From positions 18,910,501-18,974,500 of the forward strand of contig CM048553.1 of NCBI GenBank assembly GCA_026413225.1: a stretch of 64,000 bases of DNA. The letters are read 5' to 3'. This document shows, piece by piece, positions 41,101 to 56,100 of the stretch. This DNA is from Otis tarda (lineage: Eukaryota; Chordata; Aves; Otidiformes; Otididae). The position numbers and the translations under genes were made by a program. Every line of letters starts with the position of its first letter. Within the stretch, counting starts at the first letter, position 1. The notes beneath the pieces were generated by a model. That model was not told where the DNA came from and ran no database searches. It saw only the letters and a list, made by a program, of their open reading frames with translations.

Positions 41101-44100
41101 ATTTTTACTTTTTTTTTTTTTTTTAAATAAAAGTTACACAGTAACTCATTTTGGTTACATGTTACTATCCTGTTGCATTTAAAATCAGAGAGTACATTCA
41201 GCAGTGCATGGCGTAGTTAGGGATTAAGCATATACATCCCCAAAACGCATTTGAAAAATCCCACCTGCGGTCTTAAGAGTGAGGCTGGGAGCTCAGACCC
41301 AAAGAGAGGACAACTGGTTGAGTAGAATACACCATACCTCAATTGATACAGCTCGGTTTCTCGTACTAGCACTGTGAATTTCCTCAATGAAAAGACTTTG
41401 CATGGTGGTGCCATTGACAGAGACCTGTGGTGCTGGCGTGGCTTGCGTGGGCTGGGATACTGTTGCAGGCTCTTGCTGGGGGGCTGGTGGGGTGGCCGAG
41501 AGGTGGCCACTTGCCGGAGCACCTTCACTGTGGCTGGTGGCAGCGGGTGAACCCTGGGCATGATTGACCAGGGCTGACGAGTGCTGAGACTGATGGATGA
41601 CAACAGGCGAGCTCTGTGCGTGATGGACCGTCATTGTCGAGAAAGGGACGACTTCTGACTTGACTGATGACACCTGGGACTCTGATGCCATCACTGTGAG
41701 GTTTTGCTGTGCATGTCCCTGGGTATGCTTGAGCTCCTCCTGGTTTTTCAAAGTGTCAGCTGTAGTGGCCTTTTCCATAGCAGAGTATTGCATGCCTTGG
41801 GATGGATCCACACCCCTTAGGAGTCCTTCTGTAACATGTCTGCCCAGCCAGATTGAACACAACAGTGCAGCACATGGTTAGCATACAGGCAAGTCATGAA
41901 CAATAACGAGCAAGACTTAACAAACTTTTGCAAGGGAAAAGCATCTACAGCAAAAACATAAAAATGGTGTTTTTCCTTCCTGATGCTCTCAGTTGTGTGA
42001 TTTTATAGCTTTCTCTCAGTCAGGGACTCAGAGTTTTAAAGAGGCCACTCTAATTAGGATGTTTTTCCCTTTAAGAATGTTTACAAACCTTCTGGCACAA
42101 AGTACTGGCACTTTTTTGACTGAACCATGAGTTAGGGTGGGTTGATTTTAGAGGGAGAGTGGAAATCAGTCTACTTAAATTTGATACACTGTATCTAGCC
42201 AAACAAGATCTTCGTGGATTGTTAGCACGGAAAGTGGCAGCTCCACAGCATGTGAGGTAGCAGTCTAGCAAACAACCAAAACAAAGCCTTCAAGTGATAC
42301 TTCACAAAGGTCTTGTCTGTCAAGAGTTTGAAGTAGAATGAGCTGAGGATGTAAAGATTTCTGGCAGCTAGCTGTGAAACAGCTACGTTTCAGAGTGTAG
42401 CTAGCCATCAAATGCCATCAGTTTTTCCATTACTGAAGTACTCTTGATGAGGCTTAATACGTAGTTTCACTGCAAAATACTACTTTTGGTAAAACTTTGG
42501 CATGCATAGCTTATTGTTTGTCTTTTTTTTTTTCCCCAAACAGGGGGAGACCGGAAATAACTGTAGTAATTTTTAAGAAAAGGAAACTAATATGAAAGGA
42601 TATAGATGTTTATCTACACGGAAAAATAAGTGATGGCTCTTAGAAGACCTGCTACATAAACCATTTCATCCATCTGCCAGAGCTGGCAAATCCATTTTAT
42701 ATATGCTCCAGGATATATGGAAACAATGACAACCCTACATTCCTTAGACTAAAGGTAGCAACAACAGGCTTATGACTTACATTTTCTTATATTTGAAGTA
42801 AAATTGAGACCACCACCAGTGACAGTTTGGCCTGATTCACTGGCTTTGAGTAGGAATTAAATCCAATGCCTATTGCCTCACGTAAATCAGTCATTTGCTG
42901 CTTATATATTCAAACAAACACAGCTGAACACTGGCACTTAGTGGACACAAACTTTATCTAATATTTCAACTTTCTCTAATGTATCTTCCTTACAAAGAAC
43001 AGAATAAAGAATTTGCACAAATTCATAAGCACCTTGAAAAATATTTCTTTCTTTTTAAAAGTTTATGATATCTTTATTCACTTAGAATCTTTCCCTGTTT
43101 TATTTCTTACAGTTACACTTTCGGGGATCCACTTTCATTGTCAGAGAATTTTTCTATTAGCTTAGAGTGCTGGTAACGCCTACATTTAATTAGCTCAGAT
43201 ATGGGACTGATGCCACTCTGTAAGCTTTCTCATCCAGGTACTTCCCAAATCTGGAAGTGCCGAGTTCAGAGTGAACTAGTTTCAGTCATAGGATCTTGAC
43301 AACTGGGCTGTTGGTCAGAACAGAACCACTGCACAAAGCACATGAAAGGCTAATTTGATTTCCCTTGAGAGGGCTCGAGGAAGGATTTATAAAATACTGC
43401 AAACAAGTTGCATTTCTCAAAATTGCCTGGGGATAGGGGGAGAACCCACAACTGAAAGCTGTTCTAACCCTGCTTGAGGAAATTCGTTAGTTTTGAAGAG
43501 AGAAAAATAAATCATCACCTCCTGAGCATGGTAAGGATATCGGTCATGCTGCGCACACGTTTCAGCAAGCTGTCTAGCTTGTGTGGTTCTTCCTTTAGGA
43601 ACCTCACGGCTTCTACCTCAATCCGGAGGATCGCACGCATTTTATTCTGCAATATCGGGAATTCCCCTGTAAAAACAACAATCGTGAAGCTCAAGAGGAA
43701 ATGACAAAAGGTCTGCGGAGAAATGGATAATGAGCTGAATGTTAAATAGTTGAGTGTCCTCCTCTCTCCAGGGGCCATGCAACAAGCTCCTTAATCCCAA
43801 CTTTAAATCTTTTTGGAAGTGAACATTAATGCACCCAGATCAAAGGCACAACTGTTCTGTCACTGTGGTTAAAAGAATCAAAAGGAAAAAAGGAAAAGTA
43901 CATACCTTTCAGAGTGGCAACAGCCTCTCCCACTTGACGCAAAAGAAAGGCTCCATCTTCAACATCTTTCAGTGTAACTGTCTTGCTGGAAGCAGTGGAG
44001 TCCTTCTTTAGGTCTTCAACAAATGCCTCCAGCTCACTGGCAAAACAAACAAAGTGGACATAAAAGGTCAGCAGGACTTCCGCATTACAATCAAATACAT

Positions 44101-47100
44101 GCAAATGAATGGACTAAACTAAATCAGATACCTCAACTGTGACATCTTTAAATCTGACATCACAGGCTGAAAAAACAGCAGGGTCCCATGAGGGGAGGCA
44201 AGGATGCTGGACACTCACACTCACAGCATAGGAACGGGCTTAAAACTAGCCCAAGTCACTAATCTCTGACGGGCTGCAGATGTGCAGAGCATATTGACCT
44301 TAGGGCAGCTGTGCTACAAAGGGCAGGTGGGGTGGTGAAACACAGCTAACAGCCAGCCCTCTGGGGATGCAAATCCTAGAAGGGTACAGGCACACTGTAC
44401 CACTCTGTCCAGTACCTGTTTGCACCTTGCATTTTTTCACTGTTGATAACATGCAAAGGAATGCTCAACAGTGAAGAAACAACCCCAAAACTGGCACTAA
44501 TGGCCCCTTGATGCAATCCTGTTTATCTGCCAGGTCCTGCCAGACAGGATACAGGGTCCTGTTTCCACAAATAGCCAGACTGAAACAGCAAACGTGCAGC
44601 TCTCACTCAGCATTTGGATTCAAGAATGAATCACTTCAGATGCTTTTTTCCAACCAGTGTTGTCCTGTATTTCCTCTGGCTCCATGTGGTGCTTCCTCAT
44701 CACCTTTCACAATATTTTTTCCAGTGCTTCCATACATCATATAAGCTTTCACAATCCTTCAGACACATAAACTTTATTTTTGTTTTGGGAGGAGTCGCTT
44801 TATTTCCTTTTAAGGTTGAGCCCACATTGCTTTAGCTGAAGTTTCCACACAGAAGCTTAAAAATTTGTCAAAAAAACCCTGAAATGCATTATGTGCAACT
44901 ATACAAACACCCATGCAAATAACTTAAAAGGATCATCTCTTGAATATTTATTCTAAGAGAAATCTGCCTCTATTAAGATACTAAATTTACTAACAGGAAT
45001 ATTCTGAGCAGCAGTTTAATTGCATGGTAGAAAACAATGCAAAGCAAACTCTGAACTGACAAACTGGCTACTCATTTTAACCTTATTTTAGGCCTCATTT
45101 CTCGCATCCACTCAGGCAGCAGTTTTGCAATTGCTGCAAGAGAACCAAGATACGGGCGGATTGCCTGAAAAGGGTAGGGGAAGACTGCCTTCTGCACCAA
45201 CCACAGGTCTTTAATTTTCACACACTTCCCTTGTGCCAGCACTGCCATGCAAATGCAGCAGAAAGTTACTCATTTTCAGACAGGTCATTTCCTAGATCCA
45301 TCTCTGTGGATAGGCAACATGAGGTAAAGAGAGTCCTAGCTGGCCAGTAACAGGATGAAAAAGAGAAAATCCCTTGGAGCACGATTCTGCATTTAGGTCA
45401 ATTTAAGTGGAAGCACAGTCATATGGAACAATAAATGGCAATACAATAGTACTTCTGACACACAGAGAAATAGTATCAGGATCTGAACATCAAAGTGTCC
45501 ATTTCAATCCAAAGACAAAGAACTTCAGAAACTAAAACATTTTTGAATTAAGAGTCACAGGTTTCTTCTGAACAGATAACAAAAAAAAAAAAAAAAGTGG
45601 AGGTAAATGATCCTGCTCCCATTTTAAGGCCATTTCTCCCAAACATTCTGCCTTAAGAAAGCCCAGGGGAGTCACAATTTCTACACCAGCAGAAGCGTAG
45701 TTGCAGGAAGCAATCCAAGGGACCACATGATGGCAGCAAGGGAACATTTCTCGGGTTGAAAGAGGCTAAAATAACACAGCTATCTCCTGTCTCTGTGTCT
45801 GCCTTTGCAATAAAGAGCACAGACACGGTCTAGGAAGGAGCTGGAAAAAAGAAAGAATTCAGCTTTCTGTCACTCACTCCAATGCAAAGGCCCCCCAGAA
45901 CGGTGCTCTACAGGCATGCATCCTCCCTACTCTTAATGCCTGATACCGGCACTCAGGACTAGGCAGTGGTACTTTGGGAATCACAGGGTACCCCCTTCCT
46001 TCCCTTTTGTACATGAGCATTGGAAAATCAGCTGCTCAGATATTTGCATCCACCAGGCAACAAAAAAGATAAGGGTAGAAGCTTAAATTTGTTCATGGGT
46101 GAAAAGAGGAACAGATTTTTTTTTTTTACACTGAGGGTGGTGGAACACTGGAACAGGTCGCCCAGAGAGGTGGTAGATCTCCCATCCCTGGAAACATTCA
46201 AGGCCAGGTTGGACAGGGCTCTGAGCAACCTGATCTGGTTGAAGATGTCCCTGCTCCTTGCCGGGGGGTTGGACTAGATGACCTTTAAAGGTCCCTTCCA
46301 ATCCAAACTATTCTATGATTTTAAAACACAGAACAACGTTAAAATGCTGTAGTAGGTTTATGATTGTTGGAAATGTAGGGATAAAGGAAAGACTTCTAGG
46401 TAGCTGACAATGGCTTTCTTTCCCCTTTGTTCTTTGAGCAGAAATAGAAGAGTCATCACAGACCCCTTTGATTCCATACAGTGATACTATCAAACAAGAC
46501 AACCGATCCTGAAATTACTCAGGGGATACCATATTACACTGCTTCATGTTGCTAACTACAAGGGAAAAGAAACGTCGGCCCTCAGGAGCCAAAGCTTGAT
46601 AAAGATTCAGCGGTCTTCACCATTTATTTTCCTAACTGGGGAAACAACTTGGCTTTATAGATTGGACTGAGCAAATCCAATTGACAAGACACTCATGTTA
46701 ATGCCATTTTAGAAGGCTAATACAATACAAATGATTTTTCTGCATCTATGTTTTACGCATGGGAGCCGACGCAAATTCTTATGCTGAGATCTTTCTTTAG
46801 GCAAAAAAGCATCAGAGGATCTGTCTCAGATTGCTGTATCAGTAGACCAGGTTACAAAACAAACTGAAAAAATTAATAGTAACAAATCACCCAGGCCAGA
46901 TGGTATTTGCCCTGAGTTCAATAGCAAGTCAGGGGTGAAACAGTTGAACTATTAATGCTAAGCATCTAACTTCTTGATTAAAACTGCTTTGGCATCAGAG
47001 TAGTAGAAAGTGTCATACATGATACAAATAATTTTTTTAAAAGGGGATGGGGATATTCAGGGAATTGTACTCTGATGAGACTGACACGCAGACTGGTGTA

Positions 47101-50100
47101 ATTGATAGATACCAAAATAAAAAAAAATAAAGAATTAGTAGACCAATGGATAAATATGCTGTGTTAGAGAGGAATTAATGTGATTTGTGTAAACAGAAGG
47201 TAAGTCTCACAAATCCACAAGGAAACAACAAAAGCATGGGGGCAAGGTACAGCCCAAAAGGCTTTCAGCAAGGTATTTGAGCAAAAGCTTTTAAGAAAGC
47301 AAAGTTGCCATGGGACAAGAGAGGAAATTCTGTCATGGATAAAGTACTGGAAATAAAGAGAAAGGCTCAATGAACAACTTACTCAACTAATGTAGTTTGC
47401 TCGTGGGTTCCACAGGGACTAGTGTTAGGGCTGGTGCTTTTCAACATATTATAAATTATTTAGAAAAGAGGATTAATAGTATAGTAAAAAAAAAACTCAA
47501 AAGGATATTAAATTATTCAGGGGAATGAAAATGAAAGGAGAGCAGAGGACTGCAGACAGACCACCTGATACTAATTGACCAGGAAAAAAACAAAGATTAA
47601 ATTAATTCCTAATAAATGTAAAGTAATGCTCGTGAGAAGAGGAGAAATAAAAACAAAACTGACCCCACCTAAAACCAACAACTTCTCAAATCCTAAGTTT
47701 TTATACACAGTAATGAACTTTGAATGGATAATCATCCATTGTGAGTGAGTTGTTGGATTTGTAACGGAAAGCTCACGTGGAACGTGAGGACAGGGTCACC
47801 ATCACCATGCCACTGCATGAAGTCATGGTGTGCCCACATTCTATATAGCTACCGCAGGGCTCTCCTCTCTCCCCATCCCCATCTCACAGACATACACTAC
47901 AGTTAGAAAGCGCATAGAGAAAAGCAACAGGATGACAACATGTATAGAAAGGCTTATACAAGAGGAGTAACTAAGCAGACTAGGATGTCTCAGGTTGGAA
48001 AAGGCACGATGAGGAAAGGGAGTCGGGGAGCATCTATAACATCACGACTAGCATGGCAAGGGTGAATATTCTGCTGTGCATAATTTAAGAATTTGGGGAT
48101 TGATTGACAGATGAAAGATTAAAAAACAAACAAAAAGAGGTTCTTTCTACCCAAAAAATAATTTCTCTATAGAATTCATTGTGCTTAGATGTTGCACACA
48201 ACAAAGTTTACAAACATTTTAAAAAATGCATAAGTTCACAAAAAGTAAACAATCCATGCAGAGCTTTTGCATATGAAGATACCATCTCTGACTTGGAAAA
48301 TCCCTGAGCTACAAGTCATTAAAAGCAAGGAGATGTGTTCTGAGCATTTTGCCATGTTCTTATATCCTTTTCCAAGTATCTGCTACTAGTGGCTCTCCAA
48401 GACTGCTAAGTGGAGTTTTGTTTTTACTGAGCAAGGTTATTCTTACTAAAAAGTCAGATATTTTTCCTAACAAAAATAGAGACTGTAACTTACTATAAGT
48501 CATATCCAACTAGACAGATTAGCTGTGGCTATAATTTAAATCCTGTGCTTATAAAAACCCCTCTATTAAAGTGCTTATAATAATCTAAAACACATAGTAG
48601 TCATACCTGTAACATGCTCCTCACAACATCTGTCAATGTGTCCTATCATCATAATTTGTCCTTGGTCTGGTAAATTTGAAGGCTAGTATCTACAAACCCA
48701 GAAACATCACATACGAGATCTCTAATGCTGAATCAAAAGACTAGACAGAAAAAAAAAAAAACTACCCAGTTTATTCTGAATGTGTATTTCACCGTTACAA
48801 GTGTGCATAAACACTACATTTAACACTCCTTAGACGTCATTAGATGTCTCGGAACTGTAATCCTACTACAGCTGTGACACACATGGGCACACTTCTGTAG
48901 GTGCTGTCATGAATAGCTGCTCAACAGAAAACTTGAAATGTACACCAACATTTCTGCTGTTTACAACATGAAACTACCAATATTTTTATTTCTTTATTTC
49001 CCAGCAGTAATCTTCAGAATTGCAGAATGGAGAGCTTTTTAAGCTGAGATTTACCTCTTCAAAGTAGTAAACACACTTTCCTAAGTATTGCAGAAATCGT
49101 TAAGCTCCTTGTCTTGTATGAAGTCAGTCTACTGATTTAGTCTGAAGATTTACCAAAGGTCAAGAGGGCAACAGTTGAAAGACTAAGAAATGGTAATTTT
49201 TCTGCCCTGTTGCTTCGCATTTGTTTATACATCTGCACTGGGATCAGCTTAATTGAAAGTGCCTATATAGAATGTTAACCTTCTTCTGAATACTAACAGT
49301 GACATTTGATGTGCAATTTTGTGATAGATGCTCTTCATTACTAACAGCCATTAGTTGTTGAACTTAAAGCATTGTTGTCACATGTGCTTTTTCTTTTGGG
49401 CTCTGATCCTGCAAATGTAGAAATACATGACAAAGATATCTCACTGGTCACAGCTGACAAAAAATAATTGTTTGTTTAATGTTTGTTTCTACCATATCTC
49501 TAAAAGGGTTGAATTAACATATATAGCATATGAATCATCTAAGTAAGACACTTTCCTATAACATTAACAAATGAAGTTGCTCAGAAGCAGCAGAAACTCT
49601 TGTGTATAGAAAAAAAATCCAAACATTGATAAAACAGAACCATAATGCAATCCAAGCCATATCCTACATGAATAGCTGTAACAACTAATGCCATTTGCAC
49701 TTGACCTCGCTCAGTATCCATTTTATGAGGCAATGCGATCAACAGCCATCACGCTTATTGTTCTTTCCACAGAGAACAAACAATCCAGAAAGTAGGCAAT
49801 GAGGTACACAGGAATAAAGTGATGAACAGGAGAGTAATTACTTAAGACTACAACACAATGTTATTTACAGCTACAATCCCGCTGAGAGGATTATATACAC
49901 CAGCATGGACTATTACTACACATTCAACTTTTCTTCACAGAAAACATACACTCCTTTAGTAACATTCTACTTTGTCTTCACAGATGCACCATTTTTACCA
50001 CAAGTCTTACTCATCTGAGAACACATTGATCAACATGAAAGATTTACTCTCTTTAGCTGTCAATAACTGAATTCCTATGGCTCTTCAATCATAATTTCCA

Positions 50101-53100
50101 ATGACAAGCTGACTATAAAGTTTCACTCTATTATGGAGCAATTCTTTAGGTGTGAACTAAATGCAGTAATGAGAAATAAGTAGTTATACAGCATCTTACC
50201 AATGTGAGTGTCAGAACTAGCTAAACTGTTCATTGATTTTAGCTTCGTCTTGCCTCCTGCTGACTCTGAACATGACTAAACAAAAAAACTGGATCCCACC
50301 AGTCCTGGTAAGACAAAGTTTTGGGGAAAAAAACAGTCTTACAAAGAGCCTTTACACAACAACAAAAAAGAGATGTATTTTTTTCACTGCAGTTTAGTGT
50401 AAGGAAATCCTAATGAAGAAATATTAGATGGACACTGGCATTGCTAATCACAATTAAACTTAAATCACCTATTTATGAGCTTCCTGTACATCTCCCATGA
50501 AATAGCCAAAGCACCTACTATTGAAAGTTGATTTTCATAATTAAAGCCGAATGCATTACCTTCCTTCGCATTCATTTGTTCTTCAGGAAATTCCTTCCTC
50601 CTTCCCTAAAACATAATACTTAAAGCTGAAGGTGAGAATGAGGGTAGGAGGAGGCTTTCAGAAGGAGATGGTCACGTTCCTTACAGTCATCTGTCCCTTT
50701 ACAGGGGACTTCTGAACAGGATGAAACACATTGTACTGGTGGGACTTACCCAGTGGGCTGTGAGCTAAGAATGACTCCCAGTTAGGACACAGACGCAGTT
50801 TTAAAGCCAACATGAGTGCAAGGAAACGTAGCTAAAATAGCATACACAAGTGCAATTTCACTGAAGACAGTGGTGAAAGCTACTACTGTGTGGCAGAAAA
50901 GGCCAGGCAAAAGCAACAAATTCTAAGGAGTTTCTCAACCTACCACAACTTCTTTACAATCTTTTCTTCCTCGTTGAGGTATTTCTGCCTCTCTTGCTCC
51001 ACCAGGCTGCGCTGCCGCTGCACAGGATCCTCGAGCCTCTTCACCGTTTCAATCACTTTGCCACTGATTTCCAGCTCCGCTTTCTTCACCATTGCCCTCA
51101 GCATCTCCTGGTTCTGCAGCTGTTGCACAAAAGAAATCAACTTCAATTTTTCCTGCTTGACTGACATCCCTGGCAACAGAATACATTGCAGAGCTCAGAA
51201 ACACGTTGGGATAAACACAGCCCTACAGTGAAAGAGAGTTTTTGCCTTCTTTCCCTCTTTAACTTTACCTATAAACATTATTCTGTGAAGAAGTTTTGGG
51301 GGTGAGAAAAGCCTAAGTCTGATTAACTTCTAATCCATAGATCTCAAAAGATGTTGGGATCAGTATGCCACCTTCAGTGCATAACTTCTGCAAGGATTGT
51401 GGCCCCATATTCCTCTCAGTCCAGCACAAATCAAGAATTAATTATGCCTCATGAAGATGCCGGAAGTTTGACTTCCACTTTGCGCATATCTTGTAAGCTT
51501 ATGCATCGCGCTGCCCATCCATGCCTGGTGGATAATCCCACACATTAATGACAAGGCTGGAATGCGTGGCTGTTCTCAGAATGGAATTTTTCAGTCTCTC
51601 AAGTGTCAGAGGAAGGATCGTCCCATTTGGTGTAATTTGGTGACGGACATACAGCTCATCTGCAATACATAATACCTCCTTCATCCACTAAAAAGACTCC
51701 TTTAAAATACGGTAATTTTCTGAGAACTGTAAAATGCATACCTTCTTTCATATCTTAACCTTATGTTAAGTACCTAAAGCAGTAATTTTCTTACTGATAT
51801 TAAGTTCGCAGAGCAAAAAACAGCTAAGAAAGCAAACTAGACTGTAGTCTTCTGTGGGTAGCCCTACAGCAGCTGCGCTCCACACTCATACACACCAAAC
51901 CTGTTTAAGACTCTTAAGCAAATCCTAAGATTCAAAGGGATAAGCAGGACTCCACTTAGTCACAGCTTTGGGATACAGGCAACATGAACACAACTCTGTT
52001 AGCCTAGCAGCCATCTCATACTGAAAGATTTTTAAAAACACTTAGGTCACTTGGGAGACGAAGTTCCAGTTTTAAAACTAGCATCAAACCTTCAACTGTC
52101 TTCTAAACATCCAGGTTTAACAGCCAAACCACACTTAACACACGAAGTAAAACCACTGCCTAATAGGAAGAATCACAAAAATGGGTTACCCAGAAGACAG
52201 TGTAAGGCAACAAGACTTATTTTTAAGGTTGATTTAAGAGAATTCATGGGAATCAAAGGGGAAAAAAAAAAGAAAAAAAAAAAAAAGGGCTCTGTTCAGG
52301 TCATTCTTTCCAATCAGTATAGGATCTACAGGAACAAACTCAGCTCTCCCCTTCCAGCTCTTCAGTCCTTGTGCCTGACACAACTGTGATGAGAGGGAGG
52401 GTAACACTTCACTGAAAAGCGTGCAGGAGGGTCCGAGCTGTGACAAGCAGGAGCTGTTAGCTCAAAACTCAGCTGAAGATAAGTGTTAGCAGTTAGGGAA
52501 AAAAATGAAGCTGGAAAACATTTTAAACAGCACAGATTTATAAACATTGTCAGCTGCTTTATACCAGATCAGAATCCAGATACTGGATTCTTTTGAAGAC
52601 AGTGCATATGTGTATTTTTCCCCACTATGGGATTAACGTTTGGGTTTGATAAATTAAAACCTCTTACAGCAAAGCCAGCATAACTGAGACACACATCTCT
52701 TTCACTATGTCATATTTTCAAGAAGGAAAACACAAATGAATGAATAAATGACTGAATGAGCATGTAACACTTCAGTCATACAGTTTATTCATAGCTCTTT
52801 AAAAAGCAGGGAAATTTGACACAGGGAAGTGACTTGGGAAACGCGAAACAACTAATCCGAGCTCAGTGAGAAGGTCAGTAACAGAGTCAGACTTAAGTCT
52901 CAGGTGTCCATAATTTAAGTCTTCCGTGTTCCTCAGCTGGTAACTATGACTCCCAGTAACACAAAAATCAAGTGTGTGTGTGAGATTGTGCAACGGCAGG
53001 AACACTTTTTTTTTCCTGTTACAGGGCTATATAGGGGATATATATTTATCATAGTGACACCTGCAGCTAAGGTGCTTGTCACTTCCATTTATGCAGTGCT

Positions 53101-56100
53101 TAAAGAGTATTAGAAAGTTTCGGTCATAAAAGTTTATCCATTTCCAACAACAAGATTAGGGAACAAAAGTACAACTCAGCAACATTTTAAAAAGCTTGTA
53201 TGTTGAGGATTCCCAAACCTTAATGTTTGGAGTGAGCTCTTTAAGTCTTGGAAATTACTCATTTTGGTATCAAAGTGATGTTTTTGCCATTTCTATGAAA
53301 ATCCATATTCTGGAGAACCTGGCTTGTTCATGCTTGGGGATCAGGGACAGAAGATGAGAAAGGAGAGGTACAGATGGGTACAGAGAGAGAAGAGAAGGAA
53401 CCAGGGGACAGGAATAATCGTGGGTTTAAGCAGGATAGAGTCACCAGCCAAAGGACAACATGAGGCAGGGCAAGCAGGAGCAGAGGAGAAGAGCTGTAGG
53501 TGCGGAAGAGGAGGCAGTTTCTGGCCACTACAGCACATTTACCTCCATGTTCTGGAACTGAACTTGATTCTTACCTTTCTTCTGCCAGGTATCAGATCTG
53601 AGACTCCCAGGCTAAGTGCACACCCCATTTGTCCCTCAGATCACCTCTGCCAGTTACTCCACTCCCTCAACTGGAAGAAGTTTTACGGATCTGCCAAAGT
53701 TATTCTCATTCCACAGAGCAGAACTTTTTGTACTTTAAGTTTGCTTGAAAATAAGCCAAATAAATAACCGTAGACATTTACACATGAAAAGAAACTTTGT
53801 TAAAACAGTGTCCAAGTTCCAAAGTCAAGTGCCCAAAGGCAAGGAAATGCAATGCAGGCTTTCCTATCACCATCAAATGGCAATTCTTGCTAAATATCCT
53901 TAACTGGACTTATAACTGCAAGCAGCAAACAGAAATAAATTTAACATGTTTCTTTTAGAATTCTAGGAACCTCTCCTACATTCATTACCCTCAGTTCTCA
54001 CTCCCAGCCTCATCAAACTCTCTATATACCTAATTTCTCCCACTTCTTCAGCTACTGCTCCAGCCATTATCTATCACTGCTCTCACACAAGCACCCCAGC
54101 ACTGCCTCTGGCATCCACTCCAAGAATAATTTGACAACCAGTTTAGTTCACTTTGAACCAATTATTATCTATGAGACAGGTAAATGGAAAACCAAGTATC
54201 AGTTCACAGCCCTGCTTCTCATTAGGAGACAAGCATGACCTGTCCAGTGGGAGCCTGCCAGGCCGTGCTGGGAGAGGCTTCTGGACCTCCCCACACACCA
54301 CAGCGCACAGCCATAAACAGGGACTCACTGCCTGCAGATCAGGATCTCTGCAGAATCTAATTATCTAATCCCTAAAGTTTGTTACCAAACATAGATTAAA
54401 CATAGTCTCACCAATTCCAGAATGCAGCTCAAAACATATTTGAATTTCTAATTCAAAGTTACACTTGTGAGACTGAGTATCATATAGCATCTATGACAGC
54501 ATTATTATTACACTTTCCATCCTTTCTGCAGCACTCATTTCCCTGCAAATAATACAATGACTGAAGGAAAAGCATGCATTCATACACATTCCTAATGCTG
54601 AACCTTAATCATATCTAGCTACTTTCCCTTAAAATGTGTTCAATTAAAGAAAGGAAGGAATAGACAAAAAAAAAATCCAATGTACAAATAAGACAATGAT
54701 ATATACCATGAATATGTACTCTAAGGCTTACTTCAAAACTGCCACTAAGAGTTCTCATTATCTGTGAGCACAGAATGAACAATGCCACTAAACTCATCAG
54801 GGGCTCCAGTCCCACCAACAACAAATGCACCCGGGACACAGACTGGGTTATAGCCTATCTCTGCCAATGAGGAAAACTCCATGGCACCATGAAACTAGTC
54901 CTTCTTGAGTATCTCTGAAAATCAGAGCACTTAAGGAAGATGCTAGTAGTAGCAAGAAGTGTATCTAGTCTCTAGCAACAGCCATGACACAAATGTCTTT
55001 ATTTCAAAAATTTCTGGTTAAAATCCAACTACAGACTCAAACAGTCTTAACTTTTTAGTTGCATCTGGTAACATATACATTTAACTAGTGTGTGAATCAA
55101 TACATCTGGATCAATTGCTGCTGGAAATGTTTTAAAAAGAGCATTTTGCCAGCACAGACAAAGGTGACATGAATTAATGGGTCTTTTCCATCATGTGTTT
55201 CTCTGATTCTATTAAGCAAATAAGTAAGAACTTACAGTGATATAACGAACTGAAAATTGAACCATGGACAGTATTAAATATAGTTTTATGTCCTGTTACT
55301 GAGTTATCTTGCCAACTTTTGTGCCTGTGTAATCATCTTTTTCAGTTCTTTGGAAGTGTTTCTTTTAGTCTGTCACTGTACAAAAAAATTCACACAAACA
55401 GGAACAAACTGACTGCCAACCCAGGACAAACAGTGAAAGCGAAAAATACGAAGTACTGTCAAACATATTATGCAAACAAGCCGGAAAAGCAGAAAAATAC
55501 TTTTCCCTTTAACTTAAGAATTATTTCCCAAAAAACTTAGTGCAAAATTTTTGCATTAGAAATGTGATATTTCAACACACTTCAGTTTAAAACACTACCT
55601 GTTTCACTTGCTGCCCTACAAACTGTGAGCTCTTTTTCAAAATAATTCCACCCACTCAGGAAAGCCATGACAAAAACTCACTCTCATGAATGTAACTTAT
55701 ATGCTGAAGTGTCCCTTGAGCTATACATTCTTCCACCTGACTATTACAAATCTGCCCACTTCCTACTGGCACAATGTACTGAATTTGCTACCACTTTTGA
55801 AATAAGGGAAGCCAGACAGAGTTAATGAACACACTCGGGATATGTCCTTTTTTCCTTCTCAAGACTTCCTTGGCAGCATTGATTTGTGCAGATGGTAGGA
55901 GTTTCTTCACTCCTGTGTGCCACAATGCTATATCTGATCAAAAGCAAGGTTACCCCCCAGGCAGGGCTGGAGAAAATGCCATCTCCTCAGTGAGCAGGTC
56001 CTGAGAGAACGATGTGCTCACTGCCTCTAGCGCAGCATTGCAACCTCCATCCCAGTTTACAAGGCCACATGCTCAGCACAGCTGGTGGCCAGACTGTAGG

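Larger units (their letters stand above)
44037..50943 (-). other. KIAA1217: KIAA1217 intron, about 6.9 kb
   Basis: Contains a CR1 tail at 46090-46322 and a long ancient LINE fossil at 46780-48180, both on the plus strand. The remainder (44037-46080 and 48200-50943) shows nothing recognisable. Confidence 0.7.

Noticed and set aside
51120-51176. Upstream extension of the KIAA1217 coiled-coil open frame (starting [10 protein letters not shown])
   Set aside because: It contains the polypyrimidine tract and acceptor. The family sequence QLQ-LQNQE joins exactly at 51119.
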